Shown: positions 35,827 to 43,673 of the stretch, in pieces
Position numbering within the stretch: the stretch's first letter is position 1
How the letters are laid out: each line of letters opens with the position of its first letter
From: an uncultured Clostridia bacterium
Lineage (GTDB): Bacteria > Bacillota > Clostridia > Christensenellales > UBA1242
NCBI GenBank assembly: GCA_944372505.1
Contig: CALVZK010000005.1
Location: 1-64,000, forward strand
Length of the DNA: 64,000 bases
Direction: 5' to 3'
Position numbers and translations under genes: made by a program
Notes under the pieces: model-generated
Seen by the model: the letters and a program-made list of their open reading frames with translations, nothing else
The model's database searches: none
Told to the model about the DNA's origin: nothing

Positions 35827-36483
35827 ATGAAAAATGTAAAGTTAAGTAAAAAAAATGTAAAGGTAATTAATAAGAAGGAAATTCAAGAAAAAAACATTGA
35901 TTTTGAAATAATAAAAAAAGTTGCTATGAAAGCCTTAAAAGTGGTTGCGACAAATGGAGATAAAAAGGCATTAGACATATTAATATATTTTAAGAATTAT
36001 AAAACGGATGATTTCGAGGACTTAATACAAGCGGTTGCGTTGGCTAGCATGGAAAGCGGCTATAAAATGAATAGTAAAATTATAATAAAAAATCATGTTT
36101 TTAATTTAAAGAAAAAAATAAACGGATTCAATTTTATTGGAAAAGTTAGTAAAAAAAATATATATAGAGTTGTTAGGAAAGAAATATACAGAATGAGCAA
36201 AGAGGAATTACACACAATGTCATATAATAATTTTATTGACGAAAAAAAGGAATACATTGAAACGGTTTCATATAATCAATTTTTATGCAATAATAACAGC
36301 TATACAATGGAGAAAAAAGCAAAATTTAATATTGAAAGTTTAGGCTTGACGGAAAGACAAGCGGAAATAATAAAAATGTACGCTAGTTTAAAAAGTATAA
36401 ATAAAGTTGCGGAAATATTGGGAATATCAAAACAAGCGATATCAAAAACAATTAATATTATTAGAAATAAAGTAAACGCATAA
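35827..36483 (+). CDS. sigma-factor-like protein with C-terminal HTH
   Basis: 218 residues from ATG 35827, which has GGTGAAGGTGG upstream; a GTG at 35812 is possible. The C-terminus (LGLTERQAEIIKMYASLKSINKVAEILGISKQAISKTI) is a region-4/LuxR-type helix-turn-helix of sigma-70-like proteins. The N-terminal half is basic and helical and lacks a clear region 2. It is followed at once by a terminator, so it is expressed as an immediate-early unit and may activate later phage promoters. Confidence 0.65.
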   Translation: MKNVKLSKKNVKVINKKEIQEKNIDFEIIKKVAMKALKVVATNGDKKALDILIYFKNYKTDDFEDLIQAVALASMESGYKMNSKIIIKNHVFNLKKKINGFNFIGKVSKKNIYRVVRKEIYRMSKEELHTMSYNNFIDEKKEYIETVSYNQFLCNNNSYTMEKKAKFNIESLGLTERQAEIIKMYASLKSINKVAEILGISKQAISKTINIIRNKVNA

Positions 36484-36494
36484 AAAATAATAAT

Positions 36495-36523
36495 AAAACG
36501 GTTGTAAAATACAGCCGTTTTTT
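36495..36523 (+). terminator. strong intrinsic terminator
   Basis: AAAACGGTTGTA / TACAGCCGTTTT (12 bp, 3-nt loop) followed by TTTTTT, 15 bp after the sigma-like gene. Confidence 0.85.
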
Positions 36524-36610
36524 ATTGTGTGAGTTTTAAAGTATAAAGATATATAATTATATATCTAAACAATAAAACGCCTTAAAATTAAAATATAAAC
36601 GTTTTAAATA

Positions 36611-36953
36611 GGTTGACCTTCTTCGGTTTATATATATAGGTTGTTTTTTTAGTCGATTATATTATTATAGTATTTTTTTTACGATAATATGCGATTTTAA
36701 AATTCACCACAAGATTGGTTGACCGTTTACGGTTTATTAATAGAAAATAAAAAAACATAAAAAAATAATAAATAAATGGTTGACCTTTTACGGTTAATAA
36801 TTAAGAGGTGATAAAAAATGTATTATTTTTTAAATAAACACAAAGCTATCATTTATAAGTGCGATAGTATAGAAGTAGCAATTAGACATTATTTACAAGA
36901 TAAAGATATTTTAAGTAAAATAATAAAAAAATAGGTTGACCTTTTACGGTTAA
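36611..36953 (+). repeat. four copies of GGTTGACC-hairpin element
   Basis: Copies of GGTTGACCNTTTACGGTTWA at 36611-36630, 36717-36736, 36778-36797 and 36934-36953. Each can form a small hairpin (ACC / GGT around a TTTA-type loop). Copies 3 and 4 lie just upstream of ribosome sites of the genes at 36818 and 36986. The stretch 36524-36817 otherwise holds no gene I can support. Confidence 0.7.
36818..36934 (+). CDS. 38-residue hypothetical peptide
   Basis: MYYFLNKHKAIIYKCDSIEV followed by AIRHYLQDKDILSKIIKK. AAGAGGTG site upstream and GGTTGACC element on both sides. Single cysteine, helical end. Unknown. Confidence 0.5.
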   Translation: MYYFLNKHKAIIYKCDSIEVAIRHYLQDKDILSKIIKK

Positions 36954-36985
36954 TTAATATAAAAAAAATTAAGGAGTGATTTATT

Positions 36986-37336
36986 ATGAGAAAAGAAAAG
37001 ATTATTAAAGAATTACAAAACGAAAAATGCAGAAGTGCATGGAGTAAAGGTGTAAACGAATATGCACTAGAATTATTAGAAGATTTAGAAAGTGATGAAA
37101 TAACAGAAAAAGCATTATTAAACGGTGCTGAAAATTGGAAACAATACAGCTGGGGAGGTTGTAGTTTGATTTATGATGAAGATATTTGCGAAAGATTATC
37201 TAATAACACAGAAAAGAAAATCACAAAAAACGGAGAATGTAGACCTAACAGTAAAGAAGAGTGGCTTGACACACAAGCTAGAGCATTATATCAAGCTTGT
37301 AATAAAATATTAGAATTAAATAGCACAATAAAATAA
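36986..37336 (+). CDS. hypothetical phage protein
   Basis: 116 residues, acidic, Trp-rich (AENWKQYSW).The pattern 'KSAWSKGVNEYALELLEDL ... WLDTQARALYQA' is common in uncharacterised proteins of gut Bacillota and their phages. AAGGAGTG before ATG. No catalytic motif identified. Confidence 0.65.
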   Translation: MRKEKIIKELQNEKCRSAWSKGVNEYALELLEDLESDEITEKALLNGAENWKQYSWGGCSLIYDEDICERLSNNTEKKITKNGECRPNSKEEWLDTQARALYQACNKILELNSTIK

Positions 37337-37445
37337 CACATGAAACACCAACGTAGTTTGGCGAACAGAATTTTAGATATATTGTCGGCAAAAATAAAAA
37401 CGAAAAAATAAAGTCGGCAAAAATGAAAGGTAGGTAAAAAAAATT

Positions 37446-37682
37446 ATGAAAGTAGAATTTTTAATGAGTGAGAAATTTAGAGACTATGCAATTAAAAATT
37501 GCACTAAGGAAATAAAGGCACATAAAATAATAACGGAATTATTAAAAAATAAAGGTATGAGCAAACCAAAAGACTTAAAAGTAGAATTTTGTAGTATAGC
37601 AGATTTAAAATACAAAGGTAGAAAAATAGTTGAGGCAAGTATGAGTATTATATCAGGAAAAATATTTTTAAATGTAATATAA
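37446..37682 (+). CDS. hypothetical protein
   Basis: 78 residues, basic N-terminal helix and beta-rich C-terminus (RKIVEASMSIISGKIFLNV). The region before it (37337-37445) holds a direct repeat GTCGGCAAAAAT at 37383 and 37413. No family. Confidence 0.5.
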   Translation: MKVEFLMSEKFRDYAIKNCTKEIKAHKIITELLKNKGMSKPKDLKVEFCSIADLKYKGRKIVEASMSIISGKIFLNVI

Positions 37683-37696
37683 ATGGAGGAATTATT

Positions 37697-37906
37697 ATGG
37701 AAAATTATATTAAAGAATTGCAGGAAAATTTTAGAAAATATAAAATTGAGGAAAGTGTAGATAATACACAATGGAAAAAACGTGTAAGCACAACTTATCA
37801 TTATAGATTATGTGATAAACACGGCATACCTATACATCACTTTGAATTTTGTGCACCAAAAACAAAAGACGAATTGGAAAAAGCATATATTGAGGCAATG
37901 TGTTAG
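37697..37906 (+). CDS. hypothetical protein
   Basis: 69 residues with helical N-terminus and a TTYHYRLCDKHGIPIHHFEF segment rich in His. GGAGGAATTATT before ATG. Its stop overlaps the fifth GGTTGACC element. Confidence 0.5.
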   Translation: MENYIKELQENFRKYKIEESVDNTQWKKRVSTTYHYRLCDKHGIPIHHFEFCAPKTKDELEKAYIEAMC

Positions 37907-37925
37907 GTTGACCCTTTACGGGTAA
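37906..37925 (+). repeat. fifth GGTTGACC-hairpin element
   Basis: GGTTGACCCTTTACGGGTAA. Relative to the other copies both arms changed (ACCC / GGGT), keeping the stem. It precedes the ribosome site of the gene at 37944. Confidence 0.65.
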
Positions 37926-37943
37926 AAAGTAGGAGGTATAAAA

Positions 37944-38193
37944 ATGGATAAATTTAAAGTAATATATGATGGTGATAATGTTATCGGCAAAGTTGAAGAA
38001 ATAAAAGAATTATTTGTATGAACTTGGCGAAGATTTGCAAACGGATATAGATATTGAAGAAAAAATTGATAGAATAAATATGACGCAAGACCTTTTAAAA
38101 GAATTAGAAAATGAACATGATGATACTATAATTAAAGTACTTTATAATCAGATGGGTTGCTTTAATTATAAATATATGATAGAGGAGGAATAA
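37944..38193 (+). CDS. hypothetical gene in two overlapping frames
   Basis: ATG 37944 (GGAGGT site) opens a 25-codon frame ending TGA at 38019-38021. The next frame, open from a TTG at 38014 to 38193, encodes a well formed acidic helical end (YELGEDLQTDIDIEEKIDR...). The parts read like one protein if +1 shifted near TTT-G-TAT, but no CGG is involved. Either a frameshifted gene, or a short ORF coupled to a TTG-started 59-residue gene. Confidence 0.4.
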
Positions 38194-38195
38194 TT

Positions 38196-38582
38196 ATGGA
38201 AAATTTAAAAGATTTAAAAAAAGATTTAGAAGAAAAATTAAATGAAAGATGTAGAATTGAGGAGCAAATTGAACATATACAAAAAAGAATAGATGAATTA
38301 AATGCACCGAATGAATACGAAATGGTTTATATATTAGCACCAAATTGTACGGCAAAATCTATGAGCGAAATACAATACGAAATATTTAGAATTATAAGTT
38401 ATGTAAACATATCGAATATAGAACATCACGGAATTAGAAAATTAGCTTATGAAATAAAAAAATATGGTGAGGGATATTTCATTACAATGGACTTTAAACA
38501 AAAACAAAATGTACTACCAGATTTAGAAAAAATATTTAGAAAAAATAATAATGTATTAAAGTGGATAATAATTAAAAAATAA
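38196..38582 (+). CDS. ribosomal protein bS6-like with N-terminal coiled coil
   Basis: 128 residues. Residues ~40-128 match bacterial ribosomal protein S6: YEMVYILAPN corresponds to the first strand, HHGIRKLAYEIKKYGEGYF to the hallmark 'G.RRLAYEI....GFY' strand, and NNVLKWIIIKK to the last strand. The first ~38 residues are a charged coiled coil absent from cellular S6. bS6 sits on the 30S platform with S18. A phage version could enter host ribosomes and alter initiation or decoding. GGAGGAATAATT precedes ATG. No CGG codon inside. Confidence 0.82.
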   Translation: MENLKDLKKDLEEKLNERCRIEEQIEHIQKRIDELNAPNEYEMVYILAPNCTAKSMSEIQYEIFRIISYVNISNIEHHGIRKLAYEIKKYGEGYFITMDFKQKQNVLPDLEKIFRKNNNVLKWIIIKK

Positions 38583-38596
38583 GGAGGAATAAATTT

Positions 38597-38809
38597 ATGG
38601 TTAAATTAAATACATTATATAGATTAATAAAAAGATATTATGACGAATTAGAAACACATATTAAATGGCAAAATAATTACGGCGAAATGTACGGCAACAA
38701 TTTAGAGGTACAATACAACGTTAGAAGAATATTAAATAATACAATAAGTGAATACATTGCATTAGGTGGCAAAAGAGACATAAGCAAATATTGTAAATAT
38801 TATGTATAG
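38597..38809 (+). CDS. small hypothetical protein
   Basis: 70 residues, helical, Tyr/Asn-rich (YRLIKRYYDELETHIKWQNN). Clean AAGGAGG site. Follows the S6-like gene by 14 bp. Unknown. Confidence 0.55.
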   Translation: MVKLNTLYRLIKRYYDELETHIKWQNNYGEMYGNNLEVQYNVRRILNNTISEYIALGGKRDISKYCKYYV

Positions 38810-38824
38810 GAGGAATAAATAATT

Positions 38825-39142
38825 ATGGATAAAAAACAAAAAATAAATAATATGTTAAAAAATTATAAAAGAGACGGGCTAATAAAAGATTATGGACTTA
38901 CAAATTTTAGCTATTGGCAAAGTGTACCTTACATTGAATTAAATAATGGCAATAAAATAATATTGGCAAAAACGGAATTTATATATAAAAGCTTAGGTAT
39001 AAAAACAATATATGATTACAATGTAACTTATATTAAAGATGTATATATAAAAAATATTTTTAATAATCAAGATTTATTTGATAAATATTATATTAAAAGT
39101 TATGGAGATTTATTGAATGTATTGGAGGGTAAAAAAATATGA
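38825..39142 (+). CDS. hypothetical protein
   Basis: 105 residues, Lys/Tyr-rich, mixed beta. TAGGAGGAATAA before ATG. Its end overlaps the next start by 4 bp (ATGATAATG). No domain recognised. Confidence 0.55.
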   Translation: MDKKQKINNMLKNYKRDGLIKDYGLTNFSYWQSVPYIELNNGNKIILAKTEFIYKSLGIKTIYDYNVTYIKDVYIKNIFNNQDLFDKYYIKSYGDLLNVLEGKKI

Positions 39143-39345
39143 TAATGTATTATATCTTTAAAAATAAAGAATTAATTTGGGCAAGAAATTTTAAAGTGAA
39201 AAATGAAATAGATGCAAAGAAAAGACTTGAAAAAACATTAAATGATATTAAGAAAAATAAAAATATAACAAACATAAATTATGACGGCAAAAAATTAGAG
39301 TTCTTAGATATAGACGAAAAACACGTTATGAAAATTATGTATTAG
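39139..39345 (+). CDS. small hypothetical protein
   Basis: 68 residues (or 66 from ATG 39145). Beta-alpha-beta pattern: YYIFKNKELIWARNFKVKNE, then a helix and IDYDGKKLEFLDID-like end. Similar size and pattern recur in the next small genes (39359, 39898), suggesting a duplicated family of tiny proteins. Confidence 0.5.
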   Translation: MIMYYIFKNKELIWARNFKVKNEIDAKKRLEKTLNDIKKNKNITNINYDGKKLEFLDIDEKHVMKIMY

Positions 39346-39358
39346 GAGGTAAAATAGT

Positions 39359-39511
39359 ATGACGAATTTTAAAGTAGAAATTACATTAGAGGATAATGTT
39401 ATTGTATGCAGAAATATGCAGGCAGAAAACGAGTTACAAGCAATGGATAAAGTTTATGAACATTATAAAAATAATAATATAAAAGTATATGATATTAAGG
39501 TGGTGGAATAA
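39359..39511 (+). CDS. small hypothetical protein
   Basis: 50 residues: MTNFKVEITLEDNVIVCRNM then a helix with an AENELQAMDKVYEHY segment. AGGAGGTAAAATAGT upstream. Same beta-beta-alpha outline as the gene at 39898. Confidence 0.5.
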   Translation: MTNFKVEITLEDNVIVCRNMQAENELQAMDKVYEHYKNNNIKVYDIKVVE

Positions 39512-39513
39512 TA

Positions 39514-39720
39514 TTGGATAAATACGATAAAATAAGCAAATATAGAAAGCAATTAGAATATATTGATAGAATATTTAATATTTTGAATGATACAGAAGAT
39601 GGAGGGCTATATGATGATTTTACAGAATATGAAAGCCAAAAATTTATAGATTTTGCAGATTTTATGAGTGATATTCAAATGAATGTAGAACACAAATTAA
39701 AATTATTGGAGGTGAAATAA
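39514..39720 (+). CDS. small acidic helical protein
   Basis: 68 residues starting with TTG 39514; AAGGTGGTGG is placed correctly for this start. Acidic and helical. Unknown. Confidence 0.45.
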   Translation: MDKYDKISKYRKQLEYIDRIFNILNDTEDGGLYDDFTEYESQKFIDFADFMSDIQMNVEHKLKLLEVK

Positions 39721-39722
39721 AT

Positions 39723-39895
39723 ATGGAAAATTATGAGGTTAAAATTTATTTAAAAAACATAATAAAACTAAAATTATTATAGCAACTACTGTTATTTTAA
39801 CAAAAATAAAAATACAAATTGTTGATTATTCAACGGGAAATATCTTATTTTACAATAAAAATGATGTGAAAATAGAATACATTAAGGAGGCAGAA
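39723..39895 (+). CDS. small gene needing a -1 shift at A AAA AAC
   Basis: ATG 39723 opens MENYEVKIYLKN and stops at TAG 39780. A second frame continues as HNKTKIIIATTVILTKIK... to TAA 39895. The frames meet at TTA AAA AAC, a canonical A-AAA-AAC slippery heptamer, so a -1 programmed shift would fuse them into a ~57-residue protein. Loss of one A from the run is the simple alternative. Confidence 0.4.
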
Positions 39896-39897
39896 TA

Positions 39898-40110
39898 ATG
39901 AATACATATATTATAAGAATAACTACAATAGATAATTTATTCGCAGATTATATGATAGAGGCAAAGAATATAATGCAGGCAAAATTTAAAGCAAAAAATA
40001 TATTCTTTAAAACTTATCCTGATGCAGATACAAACATAAAGTTATCTTTAGAAGAGCCTTCTCCTAAAGTAATTACAGAAATTATGGATATAATACGAAA
40101 AAATAAATAA
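39898..40110 (+). CDS. small hypothetical protein
   Basis: 70 residues: NTYIIRITTIDNLFADYMIE strands followed by a helix (MQAKFKAKNIFFKTY). AAGGAGGCAGAATA before ATG. Part of the tiny-protein cluster. Confidence 0.55.
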   Translation: MNTYIIRITTIDNLFADYMIEAKNIMQAKFKAKNIFFKTYPDADTNIKLSLEEPSPKVITEIMDIIRKNK

Positions 40111-40126
40111 CGGGAGGTATGTCAAA

Positions 40127-40825
40127 ATGACAAACGAAACTTTAAAATTAAAAATTGATTTGCAACACGCAATTGCAAATAATATTTCAGAATATTTTAC
40201 AAGTTATAATACATTAATATTTGAGAACGAATATAAAAAAAATTTGGAAGTATTTACTTATTTCAAATATCTTAGAATATATATTAAAGATAACAAAATG
40301 TACTTTGATATTGAACTAGATGAAGATGAAATAAATGAGCTTGATAAAGAAGATTTACAAAAAATAAAAAATATTTCAAATAAGGTTAGATATGTAGAAA
40401 TATGCGAGCAAATTAGTGAACATTTAAAAACTGATGAGCAAAAAGAAATCGAGCGTAGCAATGCAGAAAATTATTTGGCTACAGTATTAGAAGAAGCTGA
40501 TGAAGATGATGAAGATGATGAAGAATTTGTACCAGCAAAGAAAAATAATATTGAAAGAATAAAAAATGTGCAATTTATTTTAGACAATTTACTTAATGAA
40601 CAGACTATAATTGAAGAGCAGGATTTATTTTTCTCAATAAATTTAATATATAAAGAATTAAGACTTAATCAGGATATGTTATATACAATATTATTATTAA
40701 GCTATTTCACAGATATAATTATAATACATCCTTATTATGAAGATAATGAAGATTTAGAAAATGAGAATATGATTGGTGTAAGATTATTCTTTGGAATATA
40801 TAAAGGAAGTGATTTTAATGTATGA
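40127..40825 (+). CDS. acidic hypothetical protein
   Basis: 232 residues. The N-terminal half is alpha/beta; residues ~120-137 are a run of Asp/Glu (EEADEDDEDDEEF); the C-terminal half is helical with a beta end (MIGVRLFFGIY). CGGGAGGT precedes ATG. No family recognised; acidic linker suggests a nucleic-acid mimic or flexible hinge. Confidence 0.55.
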   Translation: MTNETLKLKIDLQHAIANNISEYFTSYNTLIFENEYKKNLEVFTYFKYLRIYIKDNKMYFDIELDEDEINELDKEDLQKIKNISNKVRYVEICEQISEHLKTDEQKEIERSNAENYLATVLEEADEDDEDDEEFVPAKKNNIERIKNVQFILDNLLNEQTIIEEQDLFFSINLIYKELRLNQDMLYTILLLSYFTDIIIIHPYYEDNEDLENENMIGVRLFFGIYKGSDFNV

Positions 40826-40955
40826 GGTTGTATTACTAAATGATGTCGGCAAAAGATTTAGTAAGATTTTTAACAGTGAATATAAATTTAATAACTTTAT
40901 TAGAAAAATTAAATATAGTAAAAAATTAAAAATAATAAGTTATGGGAGGATTTAA
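40818..40955 (+). CDS. 45-residue basic peptide
   Basis: Starts MYEVVLLNDVGKRFSKIFNS, overlapping the upstream gene by 8 bp, and ends just before the AbrB-like start. Basic and helical at its end. Coupled translation likely. Confidence 0.45.
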   Translation: MYEVVLLNDVGKRFSKIFNSEYKFNNFIRKIKYSKKLKIISYGRI

Positions 40956-40956
40956 A

Positions 40957-41307
40957 ATGATTTATAAATTTATAGGAAAAGACGGAAGTATGGGATTAGA
41001 GAAAGGAAAAAAATATAATATTATATTTAATAAACAGGATAATAATATATTTGCATATATAGAAATTGAACCTTATAAGACAATAGTGTGTCCTTATAAT
41101 AATACAGGACTTTTTTTTAGCAACTGGGAATCCGATAATAATATGTTAAATATTGATTTGGGAAACACAAGAGGGTTAACACGAAATTTAGATGAGCTCG
41201 GCAGAATTGTTATACCTAAAGAATTTAGGCAGGAATTAAATCTTCGTCAAAAAGACAAAGTTGAAATATTTTTATTACAAGATGGTATTTATATAAAGAA
41301 AAGTTAA
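40957..41307 (+). CDS. AbrB-type transcription regulator
   Basis: 116 residues from ATG 40957 (GGGAGG site; the longer ATG 40942 lacks one). The last ~45 residues (LDELGRIVIPKEFRQELNLR, then KVEIFLLQDGIYIKK) are a SpoVT/AbrB swapped-hairpin DNA-binding domain. The first ~70 residues form an unknown beta-rich domain. AbrB-like proteins are transition-state regulators in Bacillota; here it may time phage expression. A promoter follows its stop. Confidence 0.8.
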   Translation: MIYKFIGKDGSMGLEKGKKYNIIFNKQDNNIFAYIEIEPYKTIVCPYNNTGLFFSNWESDNNMLNIDLGNTRGLTRNLDELGRIVIPKEFRQELNLRQKDKVEIFLLQDGIYIKKS

Positions 41308-41325
41308 AAAAATGTCGAAAAGGTA

Positions 41326-41354
41326 TTTACATTGTTTATATAATATGATATAAA
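41326..41354 (+). promoter_or_regulatory. promoter upstream of recombinase
   Basis: TTTACA, 17 bp, TATAAA, 20 bp before the recombinase start. Sequence around it resembles the promoter at 50532. Confidence 0.65.
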
Positions 41355-41373
41355 ATAGGTGGGAGTGATTTGT

Positions 41374-42024
41374 ATGAAGAAAAAATTAGTTAAATTTTTA
41401 GAACTAGATGAGTTAAGACAATTTGAAAAGCCCTTAACAGATAGGGCAAAAGAGGCATTAAACGATAGCGAAAAAACGCCAACAGAGAAAATTGCAATAA
41501 GGGATTTTGCAGTAATAAGTTTAGTATATGCGTGTGCATTAAGAATTTCAGAAGCTTGTAACTTAACATTAAAAGATGTTAATTTTACCAGAAATGAATT
41601 ATTAGTACTTGATGGAAAAGGTGGAGACAGAATAGTCCCTATACCAGAACCAACAGTAAAGATATTAAAAGAATGGTTAGCAATAAGACCAAATTGGAAA
41701 GGAAATGATTATTTCTTTACAAACATAAAAGGAACAACTAGACCAGGTAAAGTAAGACCATTAACAACTAAATATTATAATCAATTATTTAATAAATTGG
41801 CAGAAATGAGTGGGGTAAAATTAAATGATGGTAGCAATCCACACCCACACACATTAAGACATTCAAGAGCTATGGAAATATATGATAACGATGTAGACTT
41901 AGAAGTAATACAAAAATTATTAGGGCATAAAAATTTAAGTACAACACAGGTATATGCAGAAGTAAGAGATGAAAGAGTAGCAAATGTTCAAAGAAATATT
42001 GTGGGAGGTTTAGTTACATTATGA
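41374..42024 (+). CDS. tyrosine recombinase (Xer/integrase catalytic domain)
   Basis: 216 residues. All catalytic residues are visible: Arg in ACALRISEACNL, Lys in GKGGDR, HTLRHSRA (His-x-x-Arg), His in LLGHKNLSTTQ and the nucleophile Tyr in TQVYAEV. The usual ~100-residue N-terminal core-binding domain is absent; the protein begins right at the catalytic fold. It may therefore be a resolvase of multimers or depend on a partner, not a classic integrase. Own promoter upstream. Confidence 0.85.
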   Translation: MKKKLVKFLELDELRQFEKPLTDRAKEALNDSEKTPTEKIAIRDFAVISLVYACALRISEACNLTLKDVNFTRNELLVLDGKGGDRIVPIPEPTVKILKEWLAIRPNWKGNDYFFTNIKGTTRPGKVRPLTTKYYNQLFNKLAEMSGVKLNDGSNPHPHTLRHSRAMEIYDNDVDLEVIQKLLGHKNLSTTQVYAEVRDERVANVQRNIVGGLVTL

Positions 42025-42503
42025 GAGATATAAAAGAAATAAAACAAACAGCAGGACTAATAATAAAAAAGGAAAAGACTAATGGTTTTGGTGGAACTTA
42101 TTGCATCTTTGAATACAAAAATGGCAAGGCAAAACTAAAACAACAATTACATTTTATATTTTCTTGGAGTTGTGGATTTGAACATTTAAGTGTATCTACT
42201 CCAACAAGAACGCCAACGTGGGATGAAATGTGCATAATGAAAGACATATTTTGGCGAGACGATGAGGAATGTATGCAACTCCATCCTAAAAAAGAAAATT
42301 ATATAGATAATATGAAGTATTGTTTACATATATGGAGACCTATAAATCAGGCAATTCCAATGCCACCTAATATTATGGTTGGGTTAAGACCTAAACATTT
42401 AAAAGAAGATATTGCTCAGTTAATAAAATTTGCCAAAGAAAATGATATTGAAATAGATGAAGAAACATTAAATGAATTAAAAGATTTGGGAGTTGATTGT
42501 TAA
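42021..42503 (+). CDS. conserved phage protein (DUF7694-like)
   Basis: 160 residues. The pattern CGFEHLSVSTPTRTPTWDEM, CIMKDIFWRDDEECMQLHP and YCLHIWRPI is typical of an uncharacterised phage family. Overlaps the recombinase stop by 4 bp and the next start by one base (TAATG). Function unknown. Confidence 0.7.
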   Translation: MRDIKEIKQTAGLIIKKEKTNGFGGTYCIFEYKNGKAKLKQQLHFIFSWSCGFEHLSVSTPTRTPTWDEMCIMKDIFWRDDEECMQLHPKKENYIDNMKYCLHIWRPINQAIPMPPNIMVGLRPKHLKEDIAQLIKFAKENDIEIDEETLNELKDLGVDC

Positions 42504-43339
42504 TGAAAGATAAATCTATTCCATTAAGAATTAATAAAAAATTACCTCAAATAGTATTGCCACAGAATAAAAACGATTATTTTATAAAGTGGTATGATGA
42601 TGATTTAAGATTTCAGGATAATATTCCTAAAAGTTTTGAAAGAGGATATTTATTTTTAGAAGGAAATTTATATTCAGAAGAACAATTAAATGATAATAAT
42701 TATAAAGAATTATTTAAGACATTAGCAAAAGTATATAAAACAACTTATAGAATTATAGAAAATTCATTTAAGAATTATATTGAAATAATAAAATCTACAG
42801 TTATATATTTTGAATTTAATGAAAATATGTTAAAATTAGAAATTTATTTAGAAAATAAATTATTTCATATTTTAGAATTAGATTTATCAAAAACTGATAA
42901 GTCTAAACCTAATCCTACATTAGCTGATATGCAAACACAACTATATAATGACGGCAAGAATTTTCAGGAAGTATATACATACTACTGTTTAATATTATTA
43001 CAATGTTGCTTATGGTATATTGCAACTACCACTAAAACCACAAAATATTATAGAGAAAATAAAACACCAGCTTATGTATATGAGAAGAAAGAAATAATAA
43101 ATGTAAAAAGAAATAGAGTAATATCTACACCAATTTACGATATGAATAAAATAAAAAAAGTAAAGATAGAAGGTCTTATTAAAAGGCGAAAAGGTTGGAC
43201 ATACTCACATAGCTTTCAGGTTCACGGACATTATAGACATTATCAAGATGGCAAAGTTGTATTTATAAAATCATATATAAAAGGAAAAGGCAAAGAGGAA
43301 GTAGTACAAAGAATAACTTTAAATCCAAAGGAGGAATGA
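42503..43339 (+). CDS. conserved hypothetical phage protein
   Basis: 278 residues from ATG 42503. The C-terminus WTYSHSFQVHGHYRHYQDGK plus VFIKSYIKGKGKE resembles the basic 'W..RGHWR....GK..W..PY.KG' tail of uncharacterised phage proteins. The first two thirds are helical and aromatic. Probably nucleic-acid binding at its C-terminus (inference). Confidence 0.6.
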   Translation: MKDKSIPLRINKKLPQIVLPQNKNDYFIKWYDDDLRFQDNIPKSFERGYLFLEGNLYSEEQLNDNNYKELFKTLAKVYKTTYRIIENSFKNYIEIIKSTVIYFEFNENMLKLEIYLENKLFHILELDLSKTDKSKPNPTLADMQTQLYNDGKNFQEVYTYYCLILLQCCLWYIATTTKTTKYYRENKTPAYVYEKKEIINVKRNRVISTPIYDMNKIKKVKIEGLIKRRKGWTYSHSFQVHGHYRHYQDGKVVFIKSYIKGKGKEEVVQRITLNPKEE

Positions 43340-43340
43340 A

Positions 43341-43673
43341 ATGGAAGTAGGAGAATATATAAGAATCAATGGAATATTTGATAAGATAAAAAAAATTGAT
43401 TTAGAATACGAATCGGTCAAATGTGAACACGGCAGGTTTTGGTTAGATGATATTCATAAGCATAGTTTTAATATAGTAGACCTAATTGAAATAGGTGATT
43501 ATGTAAACGGAAAAGAGGTTGTTGAAATAATAGAACATACAATTGAAAATATAACAAATAGAAAATTAGTATGCATAGGTGGAAGCTTACTGGAAAGAAA
43601 CAACGATATTCAAACAATATTACCACACGAATGGGTAGAATATGGAACATATCATATAAAGGAGGAAAAATAA
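43341..43673 (+). CDS. hypothetical beta-rich protein
   Basis: 110 residues (MEVGEYIRINGIFDKIKKID), beta-rich and probably a small barrel. Coupled to the next gene (TAATG). No family. Confidence 0.55.
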   Translation: MEVGEYIRINGIFDKIKKIDLEYESVKCEHGRFWLDDIHKHSFNIVDLIEIGDYVNGKEVVEIIEHTIENITNRKLVCIGGSLLERNNDIQTILPHEWVEYGTYHIKEEK

